DNA from: Pontederia crassipes
Taxonomy: Eukaryota > Streptophyta > Magnoliopsida > Commelinales > Pontederiaceae
Assembly: GCA_030549335.1 (NCBI GenBank)
Contig: CM060194.1
Coordinates: 34,058,171 to 34,122,170 of the forward strand
Direction of reading: 5' to 3'
Length of the DNA: 64,000 bases
Position 1 is the first letter of the stretch. The number at the start of each line of letters is the position of its first letter. The notes below the pieces were generated by a model. That model was not told where the DNA came from. It saw only the letters and a list, made by a program, of their open reading frames with translations, and did no database searches. Below are positions 24,588 through 35,839 of the stretch, piece after piece. The position numbers and the translations under genes were made by a program.

Positions 24588-24858
24588 AAAGAGGCCCTAC
24601 AACAGTGTCTAGAAGATAAGAAGGGATGATGAGTTCGTGTGAGCTGGAGACGTCCCAAATCTTTACGAGTTATCCCATTGGCTCAAACTGAAACCCATAG
24701 ATCTCCAAACTCTCCAAGCCACACGCTTCGCCGTGCCATCTCCTCCTTAAGATCTCCTCCTCCGCTCCCTTCAACTCCAAAAACTCTCTCTGTCTCTCCA
24801 AGCTACCTTTCATTTCCACCGCAGAGAAACAGCAGCCAGTGCCCACCTTCGCGCTAAC
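24588..24858 (+). promoter_or_regulatory. Proximal promoter and leader of LHCB3 copy 2
   Basis: This region is homologous to 19918-20148. It keeps the I-box core GATAAG (24615-24620) and ATTGG (24677-24681). The leader carries about 40 extra CT-rich bases (around 24757-24800) missing from copy 1, and the TATA-like word of copy 1 is replaced by TTAAGATC. The two genes could therefore differ in start site or strength while sharing light-response elements. Confidence 0.6.
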
Positions 24859-25868
24859 ATGTCGTCCACCGTAATGGCAGCCTCCGCCGGCACCGCCGCT
24901 GCCGTCAAGACCACCCCATTTCTCGGACAAAGCAAGGGCGCGAACCCCCTGAGGAACACCGTCGCACTGGGCAATGGCAAATTCACCATGGTACGTCCGT
25001 AAGCTGCAAACCCCCCTTCTGTTCAAGTCCCCGGAGAGGGGCACGTTATGTAGCTCGCTCGATCGGTACAGGACTGATGTGAATATTCTGCATAAAAACA
25101 TGCAGGGCAACGAGCTGTGGTACGGACCGGACCGCGTCAAGTACTTGGGACCGTTCTCGGCTCAGACTCCGTCGTACCTCACCGGAGAGTTCCCCGGTGA
25201 CTACGGCTGGGACACCGCGGGGCTCTCGGCTGATCCGGAAGCGTTCGCCAGAAACCGAGCCCTCGAGGTACACGCATACGTATTCTTGTCTCCTTGTTGC
25301 ATACCTGTAAAGTAATTCAATTTCTAAGGTCAGCTGATGGGTTTCCCTGCTGAATCAGGTGATCCATGGACGGTGGGCGATGCTGGGAGCTTTCGGCTGC
25401 ATCACGCCGGAGGTCCTGGAGAAGTGGGTGAAGGTGGACTTCAAGGAGCCGGTGTGGTTCAAGGCCGGCGCACAGATCTTCTCGGAGGGCGGGCTGGACT
25501 ACTTGGGCAACCCGAACCTGGTGCACGCCCAGAGCATCCTGGCCGTCCTCGGATTCCAGGTCCTGCTCATGGGCCTCGTCGAGGGATACCGCATCAACGG
25601 CCTGCCGGGAGTCGGCGAGGGCAACGACCTCTACCCCGGCGGCACCTACTTCGACCCTCTCGGCCTTGCAGATGATCCTGTTACCTTCGCTGAGCTCAAA
25701 GTTAAGGAGATCAAGAATGGAAGGCTTGCGATGTTCTCCATGTTTGGCTTCTTCGTTCAGGCCATTGTCACTGGCAAGGGACCGCTCGAGAACCTGTTGG
25801 ATCACCTTGACAACCCTGTGGCTAACAATGCCTGGGTTTACGCCACCAAGTTCGCACCGGGCTCTTAA
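24859..25868 (+). CDS. LHCB3: LHCB3, LHCII type III chlorophyll a/b protein (copy 2)
   Basis: Exons are 24859-24990, 25106-25267 and 25359-25868, with GT/AG introns of 115 and 91 bp at the same codons as copy 1. The product is 267 residues. It differs from copy 1 at six positions: three in the transit peptide region (A2S, and the GQGRG/GQSKG pair) plus K/R at 32, T/S and N/T near residue 67, and L/V in the EKW-x-KVDF segment, so the exact count depends on how the adjacent changes are scored. All pigment-binding Glu, His, Asn and Arg residues are kept. The role is as for copy 1: subunit of LHCII trimers at photosystem II. In exon 3 the first ~300 bp are nearly identical to copy 1, but the last ~200 bp differ at many third positions and are less GC-rich. 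The frame is intact; probably functional. Confidence 0.95.
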
Positions 25869-26421
25869 GCCACTTCTTGGAATCTTTTGTTGATGAGCTG
25901 CTTTAAATTCTCAACAATGGAACGCTGTGTAAAATCCACATTGTGCAACAAAGTTCTGTATTTTTAAGCTTGGATGGTTGGCAAAATGATTAGTACAATG
26001 TAATTTTAGCTGCAATATGCCTTCACAAAACGCATGATGTCAGTACTCGAGAAAATAGATAAAATCTCCACAACTATGTTTGAAGTGCTTGAAAGGAAAC
26101 AGAGGAATTGACGACTCCATAAGAAACAGATGAGCCACAAGAACAAAACATGTACAATCTCCATGAAAGAATAATTCACTGCAACTCAATAGTGTAATCT
26201 ATTATGGATCGAAAGTCAGGGATCATTATTCATAACATGTTTTACTTCAGTTCCAAGTATTCGTATCACTCAATGATGTCCATATGTATATATCAGGGTC
26301 AAGGTTTGTTAATTGTTGGTACCCAAATAAAAGGGTGTTGAATATAAATCAACTAGTTCAGAAATGATTTTATAAATTCATATACTAAAGCATATCAAAA
26401 CTAATATGTATTCCTGGTGCG
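25869..26421. other. LHCB3 copy 2 3' flank
   Basis: The first ~110 bases probably form the 3' untranslated region (GTGCAACAAA shared with copy 1). The rest has no gene and ends at the target duplication of the gypsy element. Confidence 0.5.
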
Positions 26422-26426
26422 GTTAA

Positions 26427-26975
26427 TGTAATGCCCAGAACTTAAAAAAACAAAGAAAAGAAAAGATAAAAGAAGGATAAACCGAATAAGAGGAAGATAC
26501 AAGTAAATCAGAGTTAGATTTGATCTCTCTCCTATATATATGGAATCAAAATGAACAAATCAGCCCCCTTTTCTTCTTAGAATCCGCCTTAGGTCTTCTC
26601 CTCTATTTTCATGCGCCCTGCTCTTGTTCTCTCGTCCCTACGACCGCCAACAAGGGACACACCTCCGTGCGCCTGAATCGAGAGGAGCGGGTAGAGGAAG
26701 AGGAAAAGGAAGAGGAAGAAGAAGACTGCAGTAATAATTTCTTGAGCAGAAACTTCAAAGTATGAAACTATGATAGATTCTTCCTAGAATCATAATCTTA
26801 TACTCGAAGCATGTCCTAGTTGATGCCCGGTTATAGTAGAATATTGTATAACGATGATTTGTGCCGACCATCGCAAGAAAACGATGATCGAAATGCGAAC
26901 TGCGCGTCTGCGTAGTTTCTGCATAAGAGAAACCCAGCTTGGGTTCACCATGACCCACCCAGGCAGGCCATATGA
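26427..26975 (+). repeat. Truncated 5' LTR of chromovirus 1
   Basis: This matches the first ~520 bp of the 3' LTR at 32861, including TGTAATGCCCAGAAC and a TATA-like CTATATATATGGA. Similarity ends just after a CCATGACCC word; what follows is coding-region sequence, so the rest of the LTR was deleted. Confidence 0.85.
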
Positions 26976-27163
26976 GCCTCGTGATGCTAACTGTCAACAA
27001 CAACCTCAGCATCAAGTAAAGATGATGAATATGAAGTTAAGATGCTTATGATGAAGTAAGTTAAATGATCCTTTTGTAGCCCTCCCCAATGTCATAGCCC
27101 TAGCAGTAGGCACACTGCAGGAGATTCCATATTGGGGAATGCAGGATGAAGGCATGACTCTGC

Positions 27164-27589
27164 TTGCACCGTGGCCAGCAAGGATATTTCATTCGTGATT
27201 GTCCCACCAAGAATAAGAATGATCCCGCCCCACGTGGCACAAGAGGTGAGAACAATATGGTACATGGAAGAGTCTTCCACCTAGAAGAAGACGCAGTGCC
27301 GACTGACACCGAGGTCATTAGAGGTACACTATCCATAGCCGGTCACCCCACTACTGTCCTATTTGATTCGGGTGCATTGCACTTTTTAATATTTAGAGAT
27401 TGTACCATTACTTTAAGTTTACCTCTACATGATATAAGTCATCATATGGAGATAATCATTCTTACGGGAATGCTCCACGCCACGAAGTACCTTCCCGAGA
27501 TACCAGTGGATATACAAGGCAAGAACTTCTATGCAAATTTGATAATAATTCCAATGACGGACTATGATGTGATTTTTGGTATAGATTAG
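27164..27589 (+). pseudogene. Gypsy Gag zinc-knuckle end and protease
   Basis: A 141-codon open piece starts with a ruined zinc knuckle: C-x2-R-GQQGY-FIRDC, where the second Cys is Arg and the His is Tyr. The aspartic protease follows, with FDSGA as the catalytic Asp-Ser-Gly and a downstream YDVIFGID segment resembling the usual hydrophobic-Gly-x-Asp-Trp-Leu end. A TAG sits where the Trp should be. In an intact gypsy element this enzyme cuts the Gag-Pol precursor. Here the frame is disconnected from the reverse transcriptase. Confidence 0.8.
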
Positions 27590-27802
27590 CTATCCTACTA
27601 TAATGTAGTCGTTCTATGTAAACAAAAGAATGTAATGATCGATACCCAAGGCGAGCGCAAAGCTACAGTTCGAGGTACCATATGCAAAAAAGGAAAAGTT
27701 ATCATAATTGCTATGAAGGCATGAAAGATGATACAGAAAGGATGCAGAGATTTTCTTGCAAGTGTGGTGAAGACGGATGGCTTAGCAACCCAACTACAAT
27801 AG

Positions 27803-28540
27803 TTGGATGTAGTTCGGAAATTCCCAAATGTCTTTCCACAAGACATCTCCGGATTACCACCACAACGAGAGATTGATTTCCGGGTAGATCTCCTTTCAGG
27901 CACTGCCCCAATCTCAAAGGCCCCTTACGGGATGGCTCCAGCCGAGATGCATGAACTGAAGAAGCAAATTCAAGAATTTTTAGACAACGAGTTTATCAGG
28001 CCAAGTGTATTTTCTTGGGGTGCTCCAGTGCTATTTGTCAAAAAGAGGGATGGCTCTCTAAGACTACGCATTGACTATCGAATATTGAATAAAGTCATAG
28101 TCAAGAACAAGTACCTTCTACCGCGGATCGACGACCTTTTCGATCAGCTATCAAATGCTGCGGTATTTTCCAAGATCGATTTACAAAGTGGGTACCATCA
28201 GCTTAGAGTCGCCGATGAAGATTTTCAAAAGATAGCCTTCCGATCAAGGTATGGTCACTATAAATTTTTAGTGATGTTTTTAGGACTGACAAATGCCCCA
28301 GCAGCCTTCATGGATCTCATGAATTGGGTGTTCAGACCGTACTTGGACCAGTTTATCATCGTCTTCGTGATATATTCGAAGAATTCAGAACAACACAAGG
28401 AAAATCTGAAGATCATTTTGAAAATATTAAGACAACACAAACTATATGGCAAGCTATCAAAGTGTGAGTTCTGGCTTGATCGGATTATGTTTCTTAGACA
28501 CATACTCTCAAAGAAGGGCATTTCTATGGATACTAGGTAG
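27803..28540 (+). pseudogene. Gypsy reverse transcriptase, active site lost
   Basis: A 245-codon open frame carries clear gypsy RT blocks: [51 protein letters not shown] and [10 protein letters not shown]-like [11 protein letters not shown]. The YxDD active-site box, expected in the run QFIIVF-(IDD)-VYS, is gone: the sequence goes straight from VF to [10 protein letters not shown], consistent with an in-frame loss of about 12-15 bases. The polymerase would be inactive. A stop at 28538 precedes a frame change into the next RT/RNase H segment. Confidence 0.85.
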
Positions 28541-29922
28541 AAGCGATATCTCACTGGCTAGACCAAAACATGCCACTGAAATTCGAAGTTTCCTCGAATT
28601 TGTAGGTTATTACCACAGGTTCATCAAGGACTTTTCAAAGATTGCATCTTCCTTGATGAACCTAACGAAAAAGGGTGTAAAGTACATATCGCAAAGAAAT
28701 GCGAGGATAGTTTTCATGAACTGAAGGCCATGTTGACCACTGCACCCATTCTTACCATTCCGAATGGTACTAATGGACATGTGATGCTTGTGGTATTAGA
28801 TTGGGATGTGTGCTCATGTAACATGACAAGATAGTCGCATATGCATCCAGACAGCTGAAGAAGCATGATGTGAACTACTCAACTCATGATCTTAAATTGA
28901 TAGCAATAGTCTTCACATTGAAGATTTGGCGACGCTATTTTTATGGAATTCATTTTGGGGTATTCACCGATCATAAAAGTCTCAAGTATGTCTTCTCTCA
29001 GCGAGATCTTAATATGCGGCAATGAAAATGGATGGAATTCCTGAAGGATTACGAGTTCTCTATTAATTACCACCCTAGTAAGGTAAACTCAGTTGCAGAC
29101 GCACTCAGTCACAAATGGGAAGGCTTACTAGCCCGCATGATGATGGGTATGTATAAGATGACGAATGAATTGAGCATGTGGAACCCAAGATCTGGGAGGA
29201 ACGGAGCAATACTGATGATGTACCAAATATAGCTGAACCTAGTGGACAGACTTATTAAGGCTCAGGCTCTAAGATCCTGAGTGTGCAAAGATGTTAGAAA
29301 GAAGAAGAAGATTTTAAACTCTTAACAAATGGTGGGATCCGATACATAAATCATCTATGGGTCCCAAGTGATGAAACTCTAAAAAGAGAAGTGATGGATG
29401 AATGTCATAAGTCTAAATTTACGATTCATCTGGGCAACACTAAGATATACAAAGATGTTCGAAGGACCTTCTGGTGGAATGCTATGAAGCGAGAGATTGC
29501 TGAGTATGTCTCAAAGTGCCTAATCTGTCAACAGGTAAAAGTTGAACATCAGAAGCCTCATGGGAAGATCACTTCTCTCGCCATTCTACAGTGGAAGTGG
29601 GAAGATATTTCCATGACATTTTTTACCCATTAAGTCCAAACAGTCAATACAGAGACTCATGAATTTATATGTTCATGAGATCATCAGACTTCATGGGATC
29701 CCCACCTCCATCATATCACATAGGGATCCAAGTTTAATTTATAGTCAGATTCTGGAGGAGCCTACAAGACTCTTTTGGAACGAGGCTGAATTTTAGTATG
29801 ACATTTCATTCACAAACGGACGATTAGACTAAGAGGACCATCCAAACAGTTGTGGATATGTTAAGAGCTTGTGCCCTTGACTGACGGGGCAATTGGAATG
29901 ATCACCTATTGAGTTTGTCTAT
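28541..29922 (+). pseudogene. Gypsy RNase H and integrase N-part, decayed
   Basis: The RT tail continues in another frame (FLEFVGYYHRFIKDFSKIAS, about 28590-28650). An RNase H end piece is at 29032-29115 ([20 protein letters not shown]). The integrase H2C2 zinc domain is readable at 29391-29560, with H and C ligands in ECHKSKFTIHLG and CLICQQVK. The integrase core after 29600 is fragmentary and its reading is cut by the solo LTR at 29923. Confidence 0.75.
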
Positions 29923-32159
29923 TGATGCATGTATTTTACAACATTTACTTTCAGTTGCATTTAGATTTATTTTCATAATTTTCTCATGGCATACATCAAT
30001 TTTATTTTATTTATTACAATTATTTTTTTGTACTCTCCAACTACCTAGGTGTGTGTGATTTTTATAGGAATATCTCTGATTTCGATGGAAAGTATCAAAA
30101 AAAATTATCCAAAGACAAAAGAATGAAGAAATCAACTTTAGAAGCATAAAATAGGCTATCTCACGGGCCATGATGGGTATACAACACCCCTTCAGTTAAT
30201 TCTCACAGTCCTCAAGTCTCAGCTCACGGTCCTTACAGAAAGAATACTAGACGCTCTCTATTTCATCACCGGCCATAAAGCATAGTTTAATGCCTCTCCA
30301 GATTGAAGACACGGACGGACAATTCATGAATATTATAAAGAGCTACTCATCCCTCATGAGATCATTACGGGTCGTCATGAAGTCTTCACGGTACAAACAG
30401 AAATGTCATTTATCAAAGACACATCTTATGATGGTCCATAACTCATTTGTAACAATTCTCAAGATCTCTGCAGAATAAAATTTAACGGGTCGTCATCCAA
30501 AATTTCAAACCGTATCCAACTTCCACCCCCTTCTTTACTGGCCGTAACATTTATCTAATGGCCCACACAGAATCAAATGGAAATTTGGCATACTTATATT
30601 ACGGGGCGTAACGGAGTCATGACGATGCATACAGAAGGGTGTAAACTCTTGTCAAAAATAATAGCGGGTCGTAAGAGACATCTAATGACCTGTCCGTTAC
30701 ATCAGCTATTGCAAATTATGCCCGCAAAAGAACAAGTCGAAGTCATTACGGGTCGTAATACAAAGATCATGGATCTAACTTATGTGTCGTAATATGATAA
30801 TTATGGCACATACAGAAGCCGAACACAGAGTTGCCCGAGTTACAGACCGTTACATCTTTGTTACAAGTCATAACATATATGTGAAAACTTTGAATTGAAG
30901 TTGAAATAGGCCGTGAACATCTTATCATGGGCTGTTAGAAGTGCTGATTTTTTTCTGAACGTCGATTTTCCGAATGGATTTTGATCAAATCAAGATGCCA
31001 GAATAGGTGTCCATCCTTCTAGAAGACATGTTTGATGATAAGAGCTCTGAATTGAAGATAAATCATGAGACTTTTGGTCTAAGAGGAGTTTAAACTATAG
31101 ATTATTCTTTGGACAAATTTTGGACTCCCAACTTATTAGAACTTATCGGGAACCTTGGAGCTATAAGTAGAAGACCTCAGAAGACTTGAGAATTCATGCT
31201 TGAGCCAAAGGGAAGTTGTGCCCTATTGCATAAAAGAAGATTTGAAGCCAGAAGGTCACCGAAGGAGAAGGATTGCACAGCAACACGTCGGTTAGTGCTG
31301 CGCGATCGTCCATAAGTTCTGGAGGCTGCAAACCTCTCTTTTTTCATATGCATAGATGCTCTTTTACCTTATTTTTCACATTCCATTAGTTCTGTAATGG
31401 AGATTTCTTATTTGTTTTAGAAAGATAGATTATTTGGATCTCATTCTTATTCAAGTTAATTTATTAAGTCAACTTCTTTTGATTATATGTGTTAAGTTTA
31501 ATGTTTTTTTATGAGTAAAGCGATTTCTGGAATTAGATCACAAACTTGTACAAGGAGTGATTAATTCCAAAAGTTATTATTCTTCTAATAATTGATCTTT
31601 TAATTTTAAGTTAAGGTATAGATAACACATATTCAGTAATTCATCGTATATGCTGAATAATGTGCGGTTTGTTATTCTGTTTAGAAGTATGGGTGGATAA
31701 TAATTTAAGAGTTATATTTTCTTACATCATGATTCTCTGTAAAATCAGTAACCAACTCGTCGTATGCGGTTATTGATCTTATTTGGAATTAGGATAGTTT
31801 GATTTACTCGTATCGAGAAGTCAATATTTTAGGTGCAATTAATCCGTCTCAAGAATCGACCAGAGTGTTTCTATCATGGTTTGATTACTTTAGAAGCTCA
31901 TATATATCTAACTTTACTTTAATCATCCATAATTTCCATATATCATCACCACTTTATCTTTACGCATTAATTATCTATTTTATGTAATTTTTATATTTCT
32001 GTTTTACACATACAAAATCTTTTCTTCTCTTAATAGATTTTTAGGATAGGATCAATTTAAATAGTTCCTCGTGGGATCGACAACTCTACTCTTCACTCTA
32101 TTACTTGATACGACTAGTGCACTTCCTAGCTATTACATTATTACATATTTTTCGCATCA
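29923..32159 (+). repeat. Solo LTR, Tat/Athila-like, nested in chromovirus 1
   Basis: The 2237-bp insert starts TGATGCATG and ends TTCGCATCA, the same termini as the LTRs of the element at 44383-50152. Its 3' end also has the GATCGACAACTCTACTC-type segment usual there. The host integrase reading (NDHLLSLS, then YNNNYHSTIGMASFAALYGR) resumes on the right, which proves an insertion. Flanking 5-mers are TCTAT and CATAT, matching at three of five positions, so the target duplication is worn or absent. No internal region or second LTR is present. The part at 30160-30960 has many short ACGGGTCGT-like words (see findings). Confidence 0.75.
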
Positions 32160-32860
32160 CATATAATAACAACTATCATTCGACCATTGGCATGGCTTCC
32201 TTTGCAGCTCTGTATGGGAGACCCTGCCGCTCACCTGCATGTTGGAATGAGGTAGGTGAAATGAAGTTTTAAGATGCTAAAGAGCTAAAGCAAATAGAAG
32301 AATACTCAGCAAGAGTCAAGTTAATACAATAGAGGATGAAGGCAACTCAAGCTCGACAAAAGTTTTATGCTGATAAAGGACGACGTGAGCAAAATTTTCA
32401 GACAAGTGATCAAGTACTCTTGAAGGTTTCTCCAACCAAAAGAGTGATGAGGTTCAGTAAAAGATGAAAGCTCAGCCCAAGATATGTGGGTCCTTTTGAG
32501 GTGCTCGAGCTGGTTGGAGAGGGTGCTTGCAGTACCTCCATCATATGGGCAAGTTCATAATGTGTTCCACATCTCGATACTCCGATAGTATAAACATGAT
32601 GATGCAAATGTTATAAGGTATGAAGAACCAAACCTTAAAAGATGACCTGACCTATGAGGAGCAACCAATCCAGATTGTAGAAACTAAGGTTCAACATCAT
32701 AACAATAAAGATGCACCACTCAGTGGCTTGGAGCCATCATCAAGGTGACGAAGCAATTTGGGAACTCGAGTCCGAGATGCGAAGAGAATTCCCCACACTA
32801 TTTGGTAAGTCCTGACTTCTGACTAAATTCGATGACGAATTTTATTTTAAGGGGTTTAGA
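32160..32860 (+). pseudogene. Gypsy integrase C-end and chromodomain-like tail
   Basis: The frame resumes after the solo LTR with YNNNYHSTIGMASFAALYGR, then RQKFYADKGRREQNFQ, DQVLLKVSP and LSPRYVGPFEVLE, the conserved C-terminal integrase blocks of plant chromoviruses. The last part, WELESEMRREFPTLF, matches the end of their chromodomain. Several stops are present (for example after KRVMRFSKR). The ATTCGATGACGAATTTT-like word and the purine-rich AAGGGG tract just before 32861 form the polypurine region next to the 3' LTR. Confidence 0.8.
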
Positions 32861-34666
32861 TGTAATGCCCAGAACTTAAAAGAAAAGAAAAGATTAAAGA
32901 AGAAGGATAAACCGAATAAGAGGAAGATAAAAGTAAATTAGAGTTAGATTTGATCCTCCAACTACCACATGAATTCATATCTCTCTCCTATATATATGGA
33001 ATGAAAATGAAAAAATCAGCACCCTTTTCTCCTTAGAATCTGTTCTAGGTCTTCTCCTCTATTTTCGTATGCCCTGCTCTTGTTCTCTCGTCCCTGATCA
33101 ACTGCCGCCAATAGGAGACACACCGGAGGATGCGGAGGATGCTGGACGTGCGCATGAACCGAGAGGAGAGGAAGAGGAAGAAGAAGACTATAGTAATAGT
33201 TTCTTGGACAGAAACTTCAAGGTAAGGAACTAGGGTAGATTCTTCCTCATTGATGCTTGGTTATAGTAGAATATTGTATGATGATGATTTGTGCCGACCA
33301 TCGTCGAAAAATGACGATCGGAACGTGAATTGCACGTCCGCGTAGCTTTTGCGTAAGAGAAAATAGGCACGGGTTCACCATGACCCGGCCCAAGCAGGTC
33401 CATGCTTGGACCGAGTTCGACGAAACTCGACCGAGTCCGCCATTGTCGAGAGCACGGAGCTCTGCGATGAAGAAGAACCCAGCCCGGGTTGAGGATGATC
33501 CGGTCTGGGCAATTGCATGATGTCGTCATATTCGACCGCGACCTTTGCCATACGGTTGACCGATCTATCGAATCGGCTGACCGATCTGTCGAGCATGAAC
33601 TCGGCCCGGGTATGATCTAAACTCGGCCCGGGCTATGTTTTGATTCTTTGAGTTAATGCCCTTACGAACTCGGGCCGGGTTCCGACACTGATTAAGTTTA
33701 TTTTATGGTCTTTAAGTCTCTAATTTACGTATGTATTTCAGATCTTAATGATGATGATTATTATGATGTTTATACCCCTGATTTACTCTCCATATCCTAT
33801 CCTGTCATTTCGGTTATGTCTTAATAATGAATAATTAAAAGCTGTAAATAAAAGACAAAAATCGTTAAATAGAGAGCTCTTTTATGATGGACAGGTGATG
33901 ACCAGATTATGGGCCGACTTCGGTCAATTATGGGCTGACTACAGTCAGTTATGGGTTGGCTCTGTCAGTTATGATGATGACGACAGACAGGTTGATGCAG
34001 GCTTCCTGTGGTTTGAATATACCCCAAAATAAGTCAAAGATGAATAATAAGAAGATGAACACATATCAATAAAGAATCTTTCTTATGATGTTCAATTTTT
34101 TTGCCATTTTTATAATGATTTATTTATGATCTCTTATTCATACGTCACTTACATGATTGTTATGATGATCATGATTACTTTCCTCTTATATGATGAAATT
34201 CTTTATGATTTCGATCTAGTATTATGATCTTATGACCGTCTTATCTTATTTTCATACTGATTTGTAAAACTCATAGGGAGGTTCTCCCCTGCATGTTCTT
34301 AAATGCAGATCAAGGTCAGAATGATGAAGGTGGCCAACGGTGAAAGATCGAGTCCGTAGGTGGCTGCACATGGGTATCTTGAGTCCTTTAGATGATGGAA
34401 TAATTTTTTCTTTTTCTCATATTAGTTTGATGTATTAGCTTTCCTTTGAACTCATATGAAGTTCTTTATCAGTCTTCCGCATATTATGATGTCACACTCT
34501 TTTTTTTAATTAATGATGATTAGTCCTCCGCCTATATTGTTATGTGTTGACCAGTCAAAGTCTTCTTTTTGGTCAATATGATGTACACGTATACACATAA
34601 GGATGACATGTACCATCCTCGAAGTGTATTTTTCCATGTGGCGGGATACGATTTGGGGGAGTTATA
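32861..34666 (+). repeat. 3' LTR of chromovirus 1
   Basis: The 1806-bp LTR starts TGTAATGCCC and ends GGGGGAGTTATA directly before GTTAA. It contains a TATA-like CTATATATATGG (about 32988), CTCGGCCCGGG clusters at 33360-33690, a 21-bp tandem repeat at 33902-33980 and the word pair TACTGATTTG / ACTCATAGGGAGG near 34255. Confidence 0.9.
33902..33985 (+). repeat. ~21-bp tandem repeats in LTR of chromovirus 1
   Basis: About four units of the form CAGTTATGGGCTGACTACAGT follow one another with a period of 21-23 bp. A homologous, more regular block is in the LTR of chromovirus 2 at 56326-56400. Confidence 0.8.
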
Positions 34667-34671
34667 GTTAA

Positions 34672-35076
34672 TGTGTGAAATTAGGACATATTCCACTCAA
34701 AGTAATGATAATCAATATTTTGAGAATTAAACCCTTGTGTTAATGCTGAAAAGCCATAATCACTGAGTGATTGGTTTGGAATAGTTGAACAGAACGGAGA
34801 TACAGATAAACTGCCAGATCCACCTATGAGTACTTCGTTAGAAGGCGCAGCTGATGCAAGAGAAGGTATGCTTCAAAGATCAATGATAGAGTTCAAATAG
34901 GAAAGTGCTTTCAAACTAGAAACACTGGAAAAGAAATGTTAGTCAAGGCAATCGAAAAGAAAATCTAGCAAGGATAAAGTTGATGGAAACATGGAAAGTG
35001 TTTAGATATCCTTAGTATGCATATTCTAGTATAAGGAAAAAAAATAACTACAGGATTCCACTCAAATTATTAATCT
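34672..35076 (+). other. Exon-like relic between retroelements
   Basis: Between the two gypsy elements a single frame, 34763-35005 (81 codons), reads like protein apart from two internal TAG codons and its terminal TAG: EQNGDTDKLPDPPMSTSLEG early on and KRKSSKDKVDGN near the end. I do not recognise it. It may be a piece of a broken cellular gene or of an old element. No splice borders could be confirmed. Confidence 0.3.
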
Positions 35077-35460
35077 GAAACTACTTATGATGTAGCATGA
35101 TGTGGCAAGTGGAGATAACAATATCATCTTAGAGTCATACGTTTAGCTTCTTGTTTATCTGATCAGGAATTAGATATTGTTAGGCTAATGTTAGTTTTCT
35201 TTATTTATGTTATTATCAAAAGTTAGATTGTTGTTAGGAGTAAAACGTATAAATGTCCTACCCTAATAGAGGGAGGGGCATATCTTTTATCTGAAGATTT
35301 GTGAGTTTTATTATTAGTTGCGTTTCGAGAGGTTTAAAACAGAGTTTAGGAATGTTACTTCTCGAGACCTAAGTGCAACAATTCTCTCAAGATGGTATTG
35401 CTTCGAAATATCAATCTCTCTTTTGTCATTTTTGCACTAATCGATTATGCCATTGCATCA
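35077..35460 (+). repeat. 5' LTR of gypsy element A
   Basis: The segment from GATGTGGCAAGTGGAGATAA to GAGGGAGGGGCA recurs at 51402-51588. The LTR ends CATTGCATCA at 35460, immediately before the PBS. Its first ~25 bp are poorly conserved between copies, so the exact start is uncertain. Confidence 0.75.
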
Positions 35461-35473
35461 AGTGGTATCAAGC
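35461..35473 (+). other. Primer-binding site of element A
   Basis: AGTGGTATCAAGC resembles the initiator-tRNA-Met site TGGTATCAGAGC with one base missing, and lies directly inside the 5' LTR. Confidence 0.7.
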
Positions 35474-35839
35474 ATGAAGGTGCCAACTGCGAACACTATG
35501 ACATGGCTAATCACCACTGCATAGCGAGATTGAAACTTTGAAAGCAGAGGTAGGAGAAATCAATGCTTCGATCCAACATCTCATAGTTGTGATGGATTAG
35601 CTTTTACGAGAACCCAAGGTAGCAGACCCAGTCAAGGGAAACGCTGATGGAAAATAACCACTGCATAAATTGATTGATGAGGAAAGTGCTAATGAAGTCT
35701 CATTAGCCCCAATGTCCCTGCCATAGTCGGGATTCAAGATGAAAATGGACTTGCCATCTTTCAGTGGAAAACTTCAAATAGAAGATTTCCTTAATTGGTT
35801 GGCTGAAGTGGAAAGGTTTTTTGAATACATGAAGGTCCC
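35474..35839 (+). pseudogene. Element A gag, first part
   Basis: A broken frame leads into [20 protein letters not shown] and [13 protein letters not shown], the conserved start of the retrotransposon Gag domain in plant gypsy elements (usually FDG-x5-FLDWL). It stops at 35839 because copia B inserted at a GTCCC target. The reading continues at 41243. Several stops occur upstream of the conserved part. Confidence 0.75.

Larger units (their letters stand above)
26427..34666 (+). mobile_element. Ty3/gypsy chromovirus 1, decayed
   Basis: Both outer ends are fixed by the 5-bp target duplication GTTAA at 26422-26426 and 34667-34671. LTRs open with TGTAATGCCC and close with GTTATA (an altered GTTACA). 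Order is LTR, protease, reverse transcriptase, RNase H, integrase and a chromodomain-like tail, which is the gypsy order. The element lost most of its 5' LTR, its PBS and nearly all of gag in one deletion near 26975. It was later split by a solo LTR at 29923-32159. Confidence 0.9.
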
